NCBI GenBank assembly: GCA_022825885.1
Contig: JAJDVY010000042.1
Span: 56,845 to 120,844, forward strand
Direction: 5' to 3'
Origin: Nitrospirales bacterium
GTDB lineage: Bacteria > Nitrospirota > Nitrospiria > Nitrospirales > UBA8639
DNA: 64,000 nucleotides
Of the stretch, positions 19,043-27,752 are shown one piece after another (position 1 is the first letter of the stretch; each line of letters begins with the position of its first letter). The position numbers and the translations under genes are program-made. The notes beneath the pieces are model-generated. The model saw nothing but the letters and a program-made list of their open reading frames with translations, had not been told where the DNA came from and ran no database searches.

Positions 19043-20461
19043 TTATCCTCTTGTAGGCCGTGACCGAAGTGCATCCGTCAGGCATTCGAACCGCATGGCC
19101 CGCGAGGCTTTGAGCAAGACGACGTCTCCGGGTTCAACCAACTTCCTGAGGATGAGGGCCGCGTCGCCGACGCGGCGGGCCTCGAAAATCCTCGAAGCGG
19201 ACATGCCTTCCGCAGAGGCCCCGCGAGCCAACTCCCGGCCCAATTCCCCACAGACGACCAACAACGAAACGCGGCAGCCGGCGATAAAAGCGCCGACTTC
19301 CCTGTGCAGGGTCTTCGTCTCCGTTCCCAATTCCAACATGTCTCCCAGCACGGCAATGGTCCGGCGACCGCCACTGAATTCCTGTAACAACGTCACCGCC
19401 GCCTTCATGGAATCGGGGTTCGCGTTATAGTAGTCCTGAATCACACTAATCCCCTGCCAGGAAGAAACCTGGGTCCGCATGGCCACGGTACGAAACCGGC
19501 TCAAGCCGGTTGCCATGTTCGTGACCGACAATCCCATGACGTGACCCACCGCAATGGCAGCCAGGGCATTCGAGACGTTATGGGTTCCATGTACGTGGAG
19601 TGCCAGTCGATGCGAACGGCGCCGTCCGGCCACGCGAAGACGAAATTCGGTTCGTGCGCCTTTCCGCTGAATGTGACTCCCGCGAACGTCCGCTTGCTCC
19701 CGGAGTCCGAACGAGACCACCACGCAACGGGCGCGGCGCAGAAAAAACTCGTAATACGGGTCATCCGCATTCAATACGACGGCGCCGTCCCGAGGAAGAC
19801 TGGCCAGCAATTCGGCTTTCGCCCGGGCAGACCCTTCCACGCTGCCGAAAAATTCCAAGTGGTCGTTTCCCACGTTCGTAATGAGACCGACAGTCGGCCT
19901 GGCAATCTCCGCCAACCGCGTGGTTTGCCCTTCGGCATCCACGCCCAATTCCAGTACCGCCGCCTCGTGGGCCGCGGTCAACCCAAGCACCGTTTGCGGC
20001 ACGCCGATTCGATTGTTCAGGTTGCCCGCGGTTTTTTTGAGACGCCAGCGTTGCGACAGTGTTTTCGCAACCATCTCCTTCGTGGTGGTTTTACCGTTGC
20101 TCCCCGTCACCGCCACAACGGGAATGTCGAAACGGGTCCGATGAAACGTCGCCAGGTCCTGGTAGGCTTTCAAGGTATCCTCGACCTTGACGACGAACGG
20201 ACCCGAACGCGCCGGAACGGGCTTGGCGATCTTGCCCTGGCGCGGGAAGGCTTCGAGTACCACCCCTTTTGCTCCACGGGTGAAGACCTCATCGATAAAC
20301 CGGTGCCCGTCAAACCGCGCACCTTTCAACGCGACGAACAAATCGCCTTTGCGCACCTTCCGGGAATCGGTACACACCCGTTGGACCCGACAACCCGTCA
20401 TGCCCTTCAATAACGTTCCACCGGTTGCAGCCAGCACTTCGTCTCCCGTAAACAGCGCCAT
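19043..20461 (-). CDS. murF: UDP-N-acetylmuramoyl-tripeptide--D-alanyl-D-alanine ligase
   Basis: MurF adds D-Ala-D-Ala to the UDP-MurNAc tripeptide, completing the pentapeptide. It has the MurF N-terminal CTDSRKVRKGDLFVALKG, the ATP loop AVTGSNGKTTTKEMVA, LNNRIGVPQTVLGL, ITNVGNDHLEFFGS, DYYNANPDSMKAAVTLL, LGDMLELG and the C-terminal SRAMRFECLTDAL. It starts 11 bases after murE. At 472 residues it is a normal length. Confidence 0.97.
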   Translation of the reverse strand: MALFTGDEVLAATGGTLLKGMTGCRVQRVCTDSRKVRKGDLFVALKGARFDGHRFIDEVFTRGAKGVVLEAFPRQGKIAKPVPARSGPFVVKVEDTLKAYQDLATFHRTRFDIPVVAVTGSNGKTTTKEMVAKTLSQRWRLKKTAGNLNNRIGVPQTVLGLTAAHEAAVLELGVDAEGQTTRLAEIARPTVGLITNVGNDHLEFFGSVEGSARAKAELLASLPRDGAVVLNADDPYYEFFLRRARCVVVSFGLREQADVRGSHIQRKGARTEFRLRVAGRRRSHRLALHVHGTHNVSNALAAIAVGHVMGLSVTNMATGLSRFRTVAMRTQVSSWQGISVIQDYYNANPDSMKAAVTLLQEFSGGRRTIAVLGDMLELGTETKTLHREVGAFIAGCRVSLLVVCGELGRELARGASAEGMSASRIFEARRVGDAALILRKLVEPGDVVLLKASRAMRFECLTDALRSRPTRG

Positions 20462-20472
20462 GGTCGGAAAGC

Positions 20473-21993
20473 CTATTTCCCGTCCGGCAGGCCTGCCAAC
20501 AGTTCGCGAACCACTTCCCGATCATCAAAACGATGCCGCGTCGTGCCGATGATCTGATAATCTTCATGCCCTTTGCCGGCAATCAACACCATGTCACCCG
20601 GCCGGGCTTCGAGAAGCGCCGCCCGAATGGCCGCTCGACGGTCAGGGATCACGTATGACGCGCCCCGTTCCAACGCCGAAAGACCCTGCACGCCTTGTTC
20701 AATATCACGCAGGATCGCCTCGGGATCTTCGGTGCGAGGGTTATCCGACGTCAGGAACATCACGTCACTACGCTGGGCCGCGATTCGTCCCATGTTCGGT
20801 CGTTTCCCCGGGTCACGATCACCCCCGCAACCAAAGACCGTAATGATCCGTTCCCGTTGCAGTTGCAGTTGCCGGGCGGCCTCCAGGAGCCGCGCCAGAG
20901 CATCTTCCGTATGGGCGTAATCCACAATCACAGAGAAAGCCTGCCCCGCGTCCACGCGTTCGAACCGGCCCGGCACCGCGCGGAATGCCCGGATCGCTTC
21001 CCGGACGTCTTCGAGTGACAGGCCCCGGGCAAGACCAACACCGATACTTGCCAAAAGATTCGAGACATTGTGTTCACCGATCAAAGCACTTTCGATGTCC
21101 AAGGAACCGCGGGGCGTATGGGCGGTGAACCGGGTTCCCTCCATCGAGAGGCGCACGTTCGTCGCGTGAAGATCCGCACCCTGGCGCAGGGAATACGTCC
21201 AGACCGGCACCGGGGTCTCGTCGTGCAACCGGACACCCCATGCGTCGTCAATATTGATGATCGCCCGTTTAGGTCCCGCTTTGGCGGCGGGGACGATGAA
21301 TTCCCGGAAGAGGCGCGATTTCGCGTGATAATAGGATTCCATCGTCTTGTGGAAATCCAAATGGTCTTGAGTCAAATTCGTAAAGACCGCCACGTCGAAT
21401 TCACAGCCTTCAACCCGGTCCAGGGCCAGGGCATGCGAGGAGACTTCCAGAACCGCGGCGTCCATCTCCGCGTCCACCATACGATGCAACAACGCCTGCA
21501 GCGGAATCGGACCCGGCGTGGTGTGGCCGGCTGCCTGGCACTCCGCCCCGACGTGATAGCCCACCGTGCCCATGAGGCCCGTCCGGAGGCCGCCATGTTC
21601 CAGAACCGCCTGACTCGCGTGCGCCACCGTGGTTTTCCCGTTTGTCCCCGTCACGCCGACCATAGACAAGGATTGAGAGGGATGCTGAAAAAACCGCGAG
21701 GCCAACCGACCAAGCGCTTTCCTGGAATCTTCGACTTCGATCCAAGCAGGGCCGCCTTGTTCCCTGACGCGAGATGGAGCTTGAAACGGAGCTTGAACCA
21801 CAACGCCCCCTATCTGTTGCCGATAGACCTGAGTGACAAACGCATGACCATCGACCCGCTGCCCCTTGACGGCGACAAACAAACTCCCCTGTGTGACTTC
21901 CCGTGAATCATCCGTGATCCCGGACAGTTCCACGTCAAGATTGCCCGTCGTGCTGACCACATCGATGTGCAGCAGTAACGTCGCTAACGTCAT
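20473..21993 (-). CDS. murE: UDP-N-acetylmuramoyl-tripeptide synthetase (meso-diaminopimelate type)
   Basis: MurE adds the third stem residue. The DNPR box (TSDNPRTEDP) marks the meso-diaminopimelate version, as expected for a diderm. Other motifs are TDDSREVTQGSLFVAVKG, GVTGTNGKTTVAHA, TTPGPIPLQALL, EVSSHALALDRV, FTNLTQDHLDFH and VDYAHTEDALARLL. Length is 506 residues. The start overlaps the ftsI stop by 4 bp. Confidence 0.97.
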   Translation of the reverse strand: MTLATLLLHIDVVSTTGNLDVELSGITDDSREVTQGSLFVAVKGQRVDGHAFVTQVYRQQIGGVVVQAPFQAPSRVREQGGPAWIEVEDSRKALGRLASRFFQHPSQSLSMVGVTGTNGKTTVAHASQAVLEHGGLRTGLMGTVGYHVGAECQAAGHTTPGPIPLQALLHRMVDAEMDAAVLEVSSHALALDRVEGCEFDVAVFTNLTQDHLDFHKTMESYYHAKSRLFREFIVPAAKAGPKRAIINIDDAWGVRLHDETPVPVWTYSLRQGADLHATNVRLSMEGTRFTAHTPRGSLDIESALIGEHNVSNLLASIGVGLARGLSLEDVREAIRAFRAVPGRFERVDAGQAFSVIVDYAHTEDALARLLEAARQLQLQRERIITVFGCGGDRDPGKRPNMGRIAAQRSDVMFLTSDNPRTEDPEAILRDIEQGVQGLSALERGASYVIPDRRAAIRAALLEARPGDMVLIAGKGHEDYQIIGTTRHRFDDREVVRELLAGLPDGK

Positions 21994-23768
21994 TCCCAGT
22001 TTGGCTGATACCCGTCCGGAGCGGTCCTTGAACGCGACGCCGCCATCCGGGGTTCATCGCCGGGAGCCACGCTCAAATATCTGAGCGTCTGCTCCGCCAC
22101 CTTCCGAAATACCGGAGCCGCCACAACTCCCCCCCAAGCCGGTCCTTGCGGTTCGTCAATCACCACCAGGATGGCAATCTGGGAGTCCTCCGCGGGAACA
22201 AACCCGACGAACGATCCCACGAATTTGGTGGACGAATACGTGCCCGTTTCAGGATCGACCTTCTGAGCCGTTCCAGTCTTGCCCGCCACCCGGTAGCCCG
22301 GAACGGCCGCACGCTTCCCCGTGCCTCGCTCCACGACGTTAACCAAGAGGCCCGTGACGGTTTTCGCGGTCTCGGCGCTAATAGGCCGGCGGCGAATATG
22401 GGGAACGTGCTCCCAGACGCTTCTTCCCTGCTGATCGGAAATTTCCCGTACCAGAAACGGCTTCATGAGCCATCCCTCGTTGGCAATAGCCGACACGGCC
22501 GTCAGGAGCTGCAACGGCGTGACGGCAATTTCCTGCCCGATGGCCAAAGACGGAAGGGTACGCTGGCTCCATTGATCCGGCTGTCTCAGGATCCCGATGG
22601 ATTCTCCGGGAAGATCGATTCCCGTTTTTTCGCCAAAACCGAACGTACGCAAAAACTGATAGACCCGTTCTTTTCCCAGATCCCACGACATCTTCACGAA
22701 GGCCACGTTGCTGGATCGCTGGACGGCTTCACGAAACGTCAGCCATCCGGCTTTTTCATGGTCATGAATGACGGTTCCATTGATCGGGACCTCTCCATCG
22801 CCCGCATACAGCAAGGTGTCGGGAGCAACGCGATTCGATTCCAGGGCGGCGGCGGCCAACACCACCTTCAGCGTCGAGCCCGGTTCGTAGGGATCAGTCA
22901 CACCGCGGTTCCTCCACTGCTCGGGTGACGCCTGGGGGATATGATTCGGGTTAAACGTGGGACGAAGGGCCCAAGCCAACATCTCGCCGGTTTTGGGAGC
23001 CATGACCAGAACGGCCCCGCCCCGTGCCTTGGTGGCTCTGACGGCTTGGTCCAGAGCTTCCTCCGCTATATATTGAATGACCTCATCGATGGTCAGGGAA
23101 ATGGCATGTCCGGACAGGGGCTGAGGGTTCCGCCGGTTTTCGGGAATGATGATTCGTCCCAGCGCGTCCTGCTGCAACACCACTTGACGCACTTGGCCGC
23201 GGAGGTGTTTGTCGTATCCGTTTTCAAGCCCCTCAAGACCTTGACTGTCGATCCCCGCGAATCCCAGGACGTGGGCCAATAATGTCCCCTTGGGATAAAA
23301 TCGACGCGATTCCACCACGACGTCAACCCCGGGAAGGGCCAGATCGTTCAGCCGTTTAAACTGAGCATCCCCAATTTTCCGTTGAATCCACACGAAGTCC
23401 CGCTTGACCCGCAACCGCTTTTCCAGAGACTCTCGCGAAACACCCAGTGTCCGTGCCAGTTGTCGCGCAACCCCGGCGGGGTCGTCAATGGAGGATGGCG
23501 TGGCATAGACAGATGAGACGTCCAGATTCAATGCCAGAGGTTTCCCCTGACGGTCCACAATGGCCCCACGGTTGGAAGCCAAGGTGATAGGTTTCTCGTG
23601 TTGTTGGCGGGCTTTCAGTTTCATCGTTTCGGCTTGAAGGACCTGCAAGTAGCCAAAACGCAGGAACAGAATGACGAACCCGAACATGAAACACAGACCA
23701 ATGAAAGCCCGTCGTCCGTGCCTCTCTCCTGTTGATTGGCTTTCCTTTTTCGTGAATGACCGGTTCAC
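21990..23768 (-). CDS. ftsI: Peptidoglycan transpeptidase FtsI (class B PBP3)
   Basis: FtsI cross-links septal peptidoglycan. It has a cytoplasmic tail, one signal-anchor helix (FIGLCFMFGFVILFLRFGY, residues 22-40), the PBP dimer domain (SNRGAIVDRQGKPLALNLD), and the penicillin-binding domain. The catalytic SxxK is STLK at 298-301, SSN is at 352-354 and KTG at 497-499. The 592 residues end soon after the catalytic domain, with no PASTA repeats. The start codon is GTG, two bases after the ftsL stop. Confidence 0.96.
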   Translation of the reverse strand: MNRSFTKKESQSTGERHGRRAFIGLCFMFGFVILFLRFGYLQVLQAETMKLKARQQHEKPITLASNRGAIVDRQGKPLALNLDVSSVYATPSSIDDPAGVARQLARTLGVSRESLEKRLRVKRDFVWIQRKIGDAQFKRLNDLALPGVDVVVESRRFYPKGTLLAHVLGFAGIDSQGLEGLENGYDKHLRGQVRQVVLQQDALGRIIIPENRRNPQPLSGHAISLTIDEVIQYIAEEALDQAVRATKARGGAVLVMAPKTGEMLAWALRPTFNPNHIPQASPEQWRNRGVTDPYEPGSTLKVVLAAAALESNRVAPDTLLYAGDGEVPINGTVIHDHEKAGWLTFREAVQRSSNVAFVKMSWDLGKERVYQFLRTFGFGEKTGIDLPGESIGILRQPDQWSQRTLPSLAIGQEIAVTPLQLLTAVSAIANEGWLMKPFLVREISDQQGRSVWEHVPHIRRRPISAETAKTVTGLLVNVVERGTGKRAAVPGYRVAGKTGTAQKVDPETGTYSSTKFVGSFVGFVPAEDSQIAILVVIDEPQGPAWGGVVAAPVFRKVAEQTLRYLSVAPGDEPRMAASRSRTAPDGYQPNWE

Positions 23769-23770
23769 CG

Positions 23771-24100
23771 TCAGTCTCCCGTTTGCCGAGCCAAGCGGAG
23801 CGGAGCGGGTTCATCGTTCGGAATTCTCTCCTCCGGGTGGCTTGGGACCAAAACCACTTGCCGCGCGCCCGGAGGTCTCATCCCCAATGTATCGCTGGCC
23901 TCCGAGGCAATACGCTCGGGTGCCGTCAATTGAGAGAACCGCGCCTGCAATCGTTCGTGCTCCTGCGTCAAGGCAGCCTTTTTCTTCAACAAGGCGTCCA
24001 GTTCATACCCGACTCGCACGACATCGACCTTTCCCCACACGTAAAACAGGAGCGCCCCGCTCACGCTCATCATCAACAGCGTCCAGAGAACCCACTTCAT
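23771..24100 (-). CDS. ftsL: Cell division protein FtsL
   Basis: This 109-residue bitopic protein sits between rsmH and ftsI, the canonical place of ftsL. It has one transmembrane helix (VLWTLLMMSVSGALLFYVW) followed by a coiled-coil-like segment (YELDALLKKKAALTQEHERL) and the LTAPERIASEASDTLGM motif typical of FtsL/FtsB-type proteins. FtsL forms the FtsQLB complex that activates FtsW-FtsI. The ATG at 24100 overlaps the rsmH stop (ATGA) and has GAGG six bases upstream; an upstream in-frame start at 24127 is less likely. Primary sequence of FtsL is poorly conserved, so context carries much of the call. Confidence 0.88.
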   Translation of the reverse strand: MKWVLWTLLMMSVSGALLFYVWGKVDVVRVGYELDALLKKKAALTQEHERLQARFSQLTAPERIASEASDTLGMRPPGARQVVLVPSHPEERIPNDEPAPLRLARQTGD

Positions 24101-25029
24101 GCGTGGCCTCTTTGTTCGTCTCCGCACACGGGCTTTCGTTCAAGAACTCGCAACTTCGCGCTACGCGAGCGGGAATTGGCCCGACGTTCCTGCAGGGAAG
24201 GAGAAACGGGTTTCTTCGTTAAGATGGTCCATTGATCCGGAGCCTCGTGAGCCAGGCGGCGAAACATCTGTTTCACCGCACGATCTTCCAGCGAATGAAA
24301 AGAAATCACACACAGTCGGCCTCCCGGTGCGAGGACGTCGAGCGCCTCGTCGAGCCCGGTTTTCAGCGAGCCCAATTCGTCATTAACCACCATCCGAAAC
24401 GCTTGAAACGTCCGCGTCGCGGGATGAAGGCGTCCGGACCGATAAGACCGCGGCACGGATTCTCTGATCACCCGCGACAAATCCAACGTGGTCCGCAAAG
24501 GGGACTGGCGGCGAACCCGAACGATGGCACGCGCAATTCGCCGCGAATAGCGTTCTTCTCCCAATTCATGAATGATCCGGGCCAACTGCGTTTCAGGCAG
24601 CGCGTTGACGAGATCTTCAGCCGTTTGACCGTGAGTGGGATTCATCCGCATATCCAAGGGACCATCCTGCTGAAAGCTCAACCCTCGTTCCGGTTGATTC
24701 AACTGCGCCGACGACACACCCAAATCGAACAGAATGCCGTCTGCACGTTTCCCGTTGGCGATGTTCATCACCGATTTCACATGTTGAAAATTTTCACAAA
24801 ATAACTGGATTCTGGACTTGTAGGGTTGAAGCCTTGTTCGTGCCTGGGCAATCGCCTGAGGGTCACGGTCGATCCCGATAAGCATGCCATCAGGCGCACT
24901 CACTTTCAGAATCTGCTCTGCCGTCCCGCCCATGCCTATGGTGCAGTCCACGTAACACCCCTGTTTACGAGGTCGTAACCAGGTCACGACCTCCTCTAAT
25001 AAGACCGGAACATGATGCAGATTTTCCAA
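24097..25029 (-). CDS. rsmH: 16S rRNA (cytosine-1402 N4)-methyltransferase RsmH (MraW)
   Basis: RsmH methylates C1402 in the decoding centre of 16S rRNA. It shows HHVPVLLEEVVTWL at the start, the SAM site VDCTIGMGGTAEQIL, GIDRDPQAIAQA, GILFDLGVSSAQLNQPERGLS split across the conserved region, RMNPTHGQTAEDLVN, and the C-terminal FHSLEDRAVKQMF. The start codon is TTG with AGGA four bases upstream. It is the first gene of the dcw operon here; the usual mraZ is absent upstream. Confidence 0.96.
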   Translation of the reverse strand: MENLHHVPVLLEEVVTWLRPRKQGCYVDCTIGMGGTAEQILKVSAPDGMLIGIDRDPQAIAQARTRLQPYKSRIQLFCENFQHVKSVMNIANGKRADGILFDLGVSSAQLNQPERGLSFQQDGPLDMRMNPTHGQTAEDLVNALPETQLARIIHELGEERYSRRIARAIVRVRRQSPLRTTLDLSRVIRESVPRSYRSGRLHPATRTFQAFRMVVNDELGSLKTGLDEALDVLAPGGRLCVISFHSLEDRAVKQMFRRLAHEAPDQWTILTKKPVSPSLQERRANSRSRSAKLRVLERKPVCGDEQRGHA

Positions 25030-25043
25030 TTATTCCTATCTTG

Positions 25044-25073
25044 CCCCACTTTTCTCCACTTTTTTCCACTTCA
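25044..25073 (-). promoter_or_regulatory. Three 10-bp direct repeats resembling a MraZ operator
   Basis: Read on the minus strand, three units with exact 10-bp period occur: TGAAGTGGAA, AAAAGTGGAG and AAAAGTGGGG. The shared core is AAGTGG. MraZ binds arrays of short G-rich direct repeats with 10-bp spacing in front of mra operons in several phyla, and these match that pattern. They lie just downstream of the predicted transcription start and upstream of rsmH, where a bound protein would block transcription. No mraZ gene is next to them. Confidence 0.65.
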
Positions 25074-25080
25074 TGGGTGA

Positions 25081-25108
25081 AATATACTCCCATTAACAAT
25101 TTTGTCAA
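25081..25108 (-). promoter_or_regulatory. Sigma-70-type promoter of the dcw operon
   Basis: On the minus strand a perfect -35 box TTGACA (25103-25108) is followed after 16 bases by TATATT (25081-25086), a five-of-six match to the -10 consensus. The predicted transcription start is near 25074, giving a leader of about 45 bases to the rsmH TTG at 25029. All genes from rsmH down to at least ftsA are so tightly packed that this is the likely main promoter for the cluster. Confidence 0.7.
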
Positions 25109-25293
25109 GCAAAATCAAAGACTTATTGATCACGAACAAAACAAGACAGGAGAGATGCCTGCTACCCAAGAAATTTAAACGGATTTAATCGAGAAAGGGG
25201 CTTGGAAAAGAATAAGATTAAGGCTGGGCAAGGTGACATTGATTATATCGCTGGATTGACTAAAGGTAGATAGAAGCATTGGCCTCCCCTTGG

Positions 25294-25325
25294 GTCATTC
25301 CCGACATCTTTCATCGGGAATCCAG
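25294..25325. repeat. REP-like palindromic element, copy A
   Basis: The pattern is GTCAT then the inverted repeat ATTCCCGA / TCGGGAAT (25297-25304 and 25314-25321) followed by CCAG. A second copy with the same architecture (GTCAT, palindrome, CCAG, then a T-rich run) is at 63713-63740. Elements of this GTCATTCCCG...CGGGAATCCAG form are widely dispersed intergenic repeats in many bacterial genomes. Confidence 0.6.
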
Positions 25326-25516
25326 AGTTTTTGTCTCGGTTTTTGATAGTCGCAGCCGTGCCATCTCTGCTCAAAGGCAGGGACACGCCTGATCGCCCTT
25401 CCAAGGGAGCAGGTCTGGTGAGTCTGACGTAACCCGACAGCAAGGCTCTAGAGAGAGGATTGACATGACAAGCTTAGCATTGAATGGCAAAAAGTTTACA
25501 AAATGTGGCGAATTGT

Positions 25517-25561
25517 ACAAAATGCACAAACGTTACAATTTGTACAAATGTTACAAATTTA
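25517..25561. repeat. Short tandem array with exact 9-bp period
   Basis: ACAA recurs at 25517, 25526, 25535, 25544 and 25553, an exact 9-bp spacing over five units. The units are ACAAAATGC, ACAAACGTT, ACAATTTGT, ACAAATGTT and ACAAATTTA. A further ACAAA lies at 25498, out of register by one base. Neighbouring units form palindromes such as TTTGTACAAA. It could be an array of protein-binding sites; nothing in the sequence names the protein. Confidence 0.6.
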
Positions 25562-25705
25562 TACGTCACGAAGAACAGGAAGTCGATCCACATTTCAAAT
25601 GTCGGTTTTTTGGTTTGATTGTCGAAATGTCCAATGCAACGCCACCAGGATCCCTGTTCTGTCGATTGCCATCTGTGGTCAAACGATACAATTCATCATT
25701 CCAGA

Positions 25706-25945
25706 TCAATCATTTGGCCAAGGTTTATCTGGATAAACAAGGTAAGTATTTCCACTATTTCTCTTTTGGCGTTTGATCCCACACAAGAAATCTACAAATA
25801 ATGCTGCTCCCGTTAAACGAGTATCCTGATTTTTAGGGACATATCCTGTTTTCCTCATATAATCCTTAAATTCCGCCCACAGTTTGCGCATTTCTTCGCG
25901 GGTTTCTATGGTTAATGGAATTCTATCGTGAAGAGCTTTTTTCAT
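25706..25945 (-). CDS. Small protein of unknown function
   Basis: This 79-residue, charged, soluble protein begins MKKALHDRIPLTIETREEMR and is preceded by a GAGGAGAGGG ribosome-binding region about 8-12 bases before the ATG. It has a helical, Lys/Arg-rich first half (EMRKLWAEFKDYMRKTGY) and a polar C-terminal end. I do not recognise it. It lies downstream of the orphan HigA on the same strand with an 84-base gap, in the AT-rich accessory patch, so it may belong to a mobile or toxin-antitoxin module. It does not resemble a HigB toxin. Confidence 0.45.
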   Translation of the reverse strand: MKKALHDRIPLTIETREEMRKLWAEFKDYMRKTGYVPKNQDTRLTGAALFVDFLCGIKRQKRNSGNTYLVYPDKPWPND

Positions 25946-26029
25946 GGCATCAGCCCTCTCCTCTTTAGGCGTAAGTCGTCAAGGCCAGCGTACATGAAAG
26001 ACTCTCTATTGGCTGCCAGCAGTAGGCCG

Positions 26030-26410
26030 TCAGGTTCTTGAAACCGATACGCTGTCGTCGACCTTGATCAGGGATTCGGCTGGGATACCCAGGCCCTTGT
26101 GCAGGCGCCAGATCATCTTCAGGCTCAGCGGCCGCTTGCGGTTCAACACTTCGTAAACCCGGTTGCGGCTTCCCAGGTAGGGAATCAGGCCCTTCGGCGC
26201 CAAGCCGTTCTGCTCCATGTGGTGGCGGATCGCGGCGACTGGATCGGGGAAATCCAGCGGGTAGTGCTTAGCTTCCCAGGCCTCCACCAACGTCACCAAA
26301 ACGTCGAGCCGGTCACCCTCCGGCGTGTTGCGGCGAGCCATCATCAGGCCCTCGATTTCCTTGAGCGTGCGGCGGTAGTCCCGTTTGGTCTTGATTGGTG
26401 CTATGTCCAT
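26030..26410 (-). CDS. HigA-type antitoxin with C-terminal Xre helix-turn-helix (no adjacent toxin)
   Basis: The 126-residue protein matches the COG5499 HigA class: an N-terminal segment (TKRDYRRTLKEIEGLMMAR), the middle LVTLVEAWEAKHYPLDFPDP, then a Cro/C1-type HTH (NGLAPKGLIPYLGSRNRVYE to IWRLHKGLGIPAESLI). Such antitoxins bind their operator and neutralise a HigB mRNA interferase that is normally encoded immediately upstream. Here only 43 bases separate it from the asnS stop, so no room exists for higB, and none is seen downstream. It may be a remnant or a free regulator. Confidence 0.82.
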   Translation of the reverse strand: MDIAPIKTKRDYRRTLKEIEGLMMARRNTPEGDRLDVLVTLVEAWEAKHYPLDFPDPVAAIRHHMEQNGLAPKGLIPYLGSRNRVYEVLNRKRPLSLKMIWRLHKGLGIPAESLIKVDDSVSVSRT

Positions 26411-26453
26411 GGCTCGTCCATTAAAATGTTATGCGGCGAAAGAGGAGTCCTGC

Positions 26454-27752
26454 CTAGGGGTACAAGCGATACAGCATGCGGGGAAAGGGAATGGTTTCGC
26501 GCACGTGCGGAAGGCCGCAAAGCCAGGCCACGGCGCGTTCGATGCCCATGCCAAACCCGGCATGAGGAACGGACCCGTAGCGCCGCAAGTCCAGGTACCA
26601 CTGGAAGGCTTCCACCGCCAGTTCGTGGTTCCGCAGGCGCGCGGCTAACGTCCCGTAATCATGAATGCGTTGCCCGCCCCCGATGATTTCGCCGTATCCT
26701 TCCGGAGCCAACATGTCCATGCACAACGCCCGGTCGTGATTGTCAGGGTCGGGTTGCATATAGAAGGCCTTGATCTTCGCGGGATACCGGTGCACCAGGA
26801 CGGGTTTTTCAAATTGCTTGGACAGGACGGTTTCATCGTCTGCCCCGAAATCATCGCCTGCCTGGATCGACGACCCGAGGCGCTGCAAGCGCAGAATCGC
26901 CTCATCATAGGTCAGCCGCGGAAAAGGCGGGACGACCGCTTCCAATTTGGACACGTCCCGTTCCAGTGCCCCGAATTCGTTCCGGCAGCTCTCAAGCACC
27001 CGTTCCACCACCGTCGCTACGAATGCCTCAGCCAAGTCCATCGCGTCGGGCAATTCCGCAAACGCGATTTCAGGCTCCACCATCCAAAATTCCATCAAAT
27101 GCCGGCGCGTCTTGGATTGCTCGGCACGAAACGTCGGACCGAAGCAATACACTTTTCCGAACGCCGCGGCAGCCGCTTCTCCGTACAATTGCCCGCTTTG
27201 CGTCAAGTATGCCGTCTGCTCAAAATATTGCGTTTGAAACAGCGTGGTCGTGCCTTCGCACGCGTTCGGCGTAAAGATGGGCGCGTCAATCAGGACAAAT
27301 TCCCGTTCGTCGAAAAAGTCCCGGCAGGCCTTGATAATCGCGTGCCGGATTTTGAGGATAGCCTGTTGCCGAGTCGAACGAAGCCAGAGATGGCGGTGGT
27401 CCATCAGGAATCCGACGCCATGCTCTTTGGGTTGCACGGGGAACGGTTCGGCGAGGTGAATGATCTCAAGGGCGGTCACCGCTATTTCGTATCCACCCGG
27501 AGCCCGTGATTCCGCCCGAGGCACGCCGGTGACGGTCAAGGAGGATTCTTGCGTCAGGTGCGCAGCAAGACTGAATTGTTCCTCTCCCAGTGTCCCTTTG
27601 CTCAAAACGGCCTGCAGTTCCCCGGCCCCGTCCCGAAGCGTCAGAAACTGGAGTTTGCCGCTCGATCGATGATGCCGAACCCACCCCCGAAGACGGACTT
27701 CCTTCCCGACCATTTCAGGAATATGAGAGATGGACACGATTGGGATACTCAT
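26454..27752 (-). CDS. asnS: Asparagine--tRNA ligase
   Basis: This class II aminoacyl-tRNA synthetase has an N-terminal OB fold ([20 protein letters not shown]) and the class II core. Motif 2 is in [20 protein letters not shown] and [11 protein letters not shown]. Motif 3 is [16 protein letters not shown], and the tail [11 protein letters not shown] is characteristic of AsnRS rather than AspRS. The ATG at 27752 gives 432 residues and fits where homology starts. A GTG at 27821 is in frame. Its presence implies direct charging of tRNA-Asn, without excluding the GatCAB route elsewhere. Confidence 0.95.
   Translation of the reverse strand: MSIPIVSISHIPEMVGKEVRLRGWVRHHRSSGKLQFLTLRDGAGELQAVLSKGTLGEEQFSLAAHLTQESSLTVTGVPRAESRAPGGYEIAVTALEIIHLAEPFPVQPKEHGVGFLMDHRHLWLRSTRQQAILKIRHAIIKACRDFFDEREFVLIDAPIFTPNACEGTTTLFQTQYFEQTAYLTQSGQLYGEAAAAAFGKVYCFGPTFRAEQSKTRRHLMEFWMVEPEIAFAELPDAMDLAEAFVATVVERVLESCRNEFGALERDVSKLEAVVPPFPRLTYDEAILRLQRLGSSIQAGDDFGADDETVLSKQFEKPVLVHRYPAKIKAFYMQPDPDNHDRALCMDMLAPEGYGEIIGGGQRIHDYGTLAARLRNHELAVEAFQWYLDLRRYGSVPHAGFGMGIERAVAWLCGLPHVRETIPFPRMLYRLYP

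Larger units (their letters stand above)
25109..25705. other. Non-coding, AT-richer accessory stretch with dispersed repeats
   Basis: I see no convincing gene here. The stretch holds a REP-like palindrome (25294-25325), a TAACCCGACAG element (25430-25440) that recurs at the right edge of the window, and a tandem motif with 9-bp period (25517-25561). Open frames crossing it on the plus strand have no ribosome-binding site and unnatural composition. The base composition is clearly lower in G+C than the flanking operons. Confidence 0.6.

Noticed and set aside
25498..25561. CRISPR array
   Set aside because: The period is 9 bp with no spacers; no cas gene is near. It is a short tandem motif, not a CRISPR.
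25465..25776. A 103-residue plus-strand open frame across the 9-bp repeat
   Set aside because: Its middle is a repeat-derived Tyr/Lys peptide, no good ribosome-binding site precedes it, and it overlaps the more plausible small gene on the other strand.
26411..26453. Integron attC-like site beside the HigA gene (GTTATGC and CATAACATT)
   Set aside because: The core does not match GTTRRRY and no complementary site or integrase is found.
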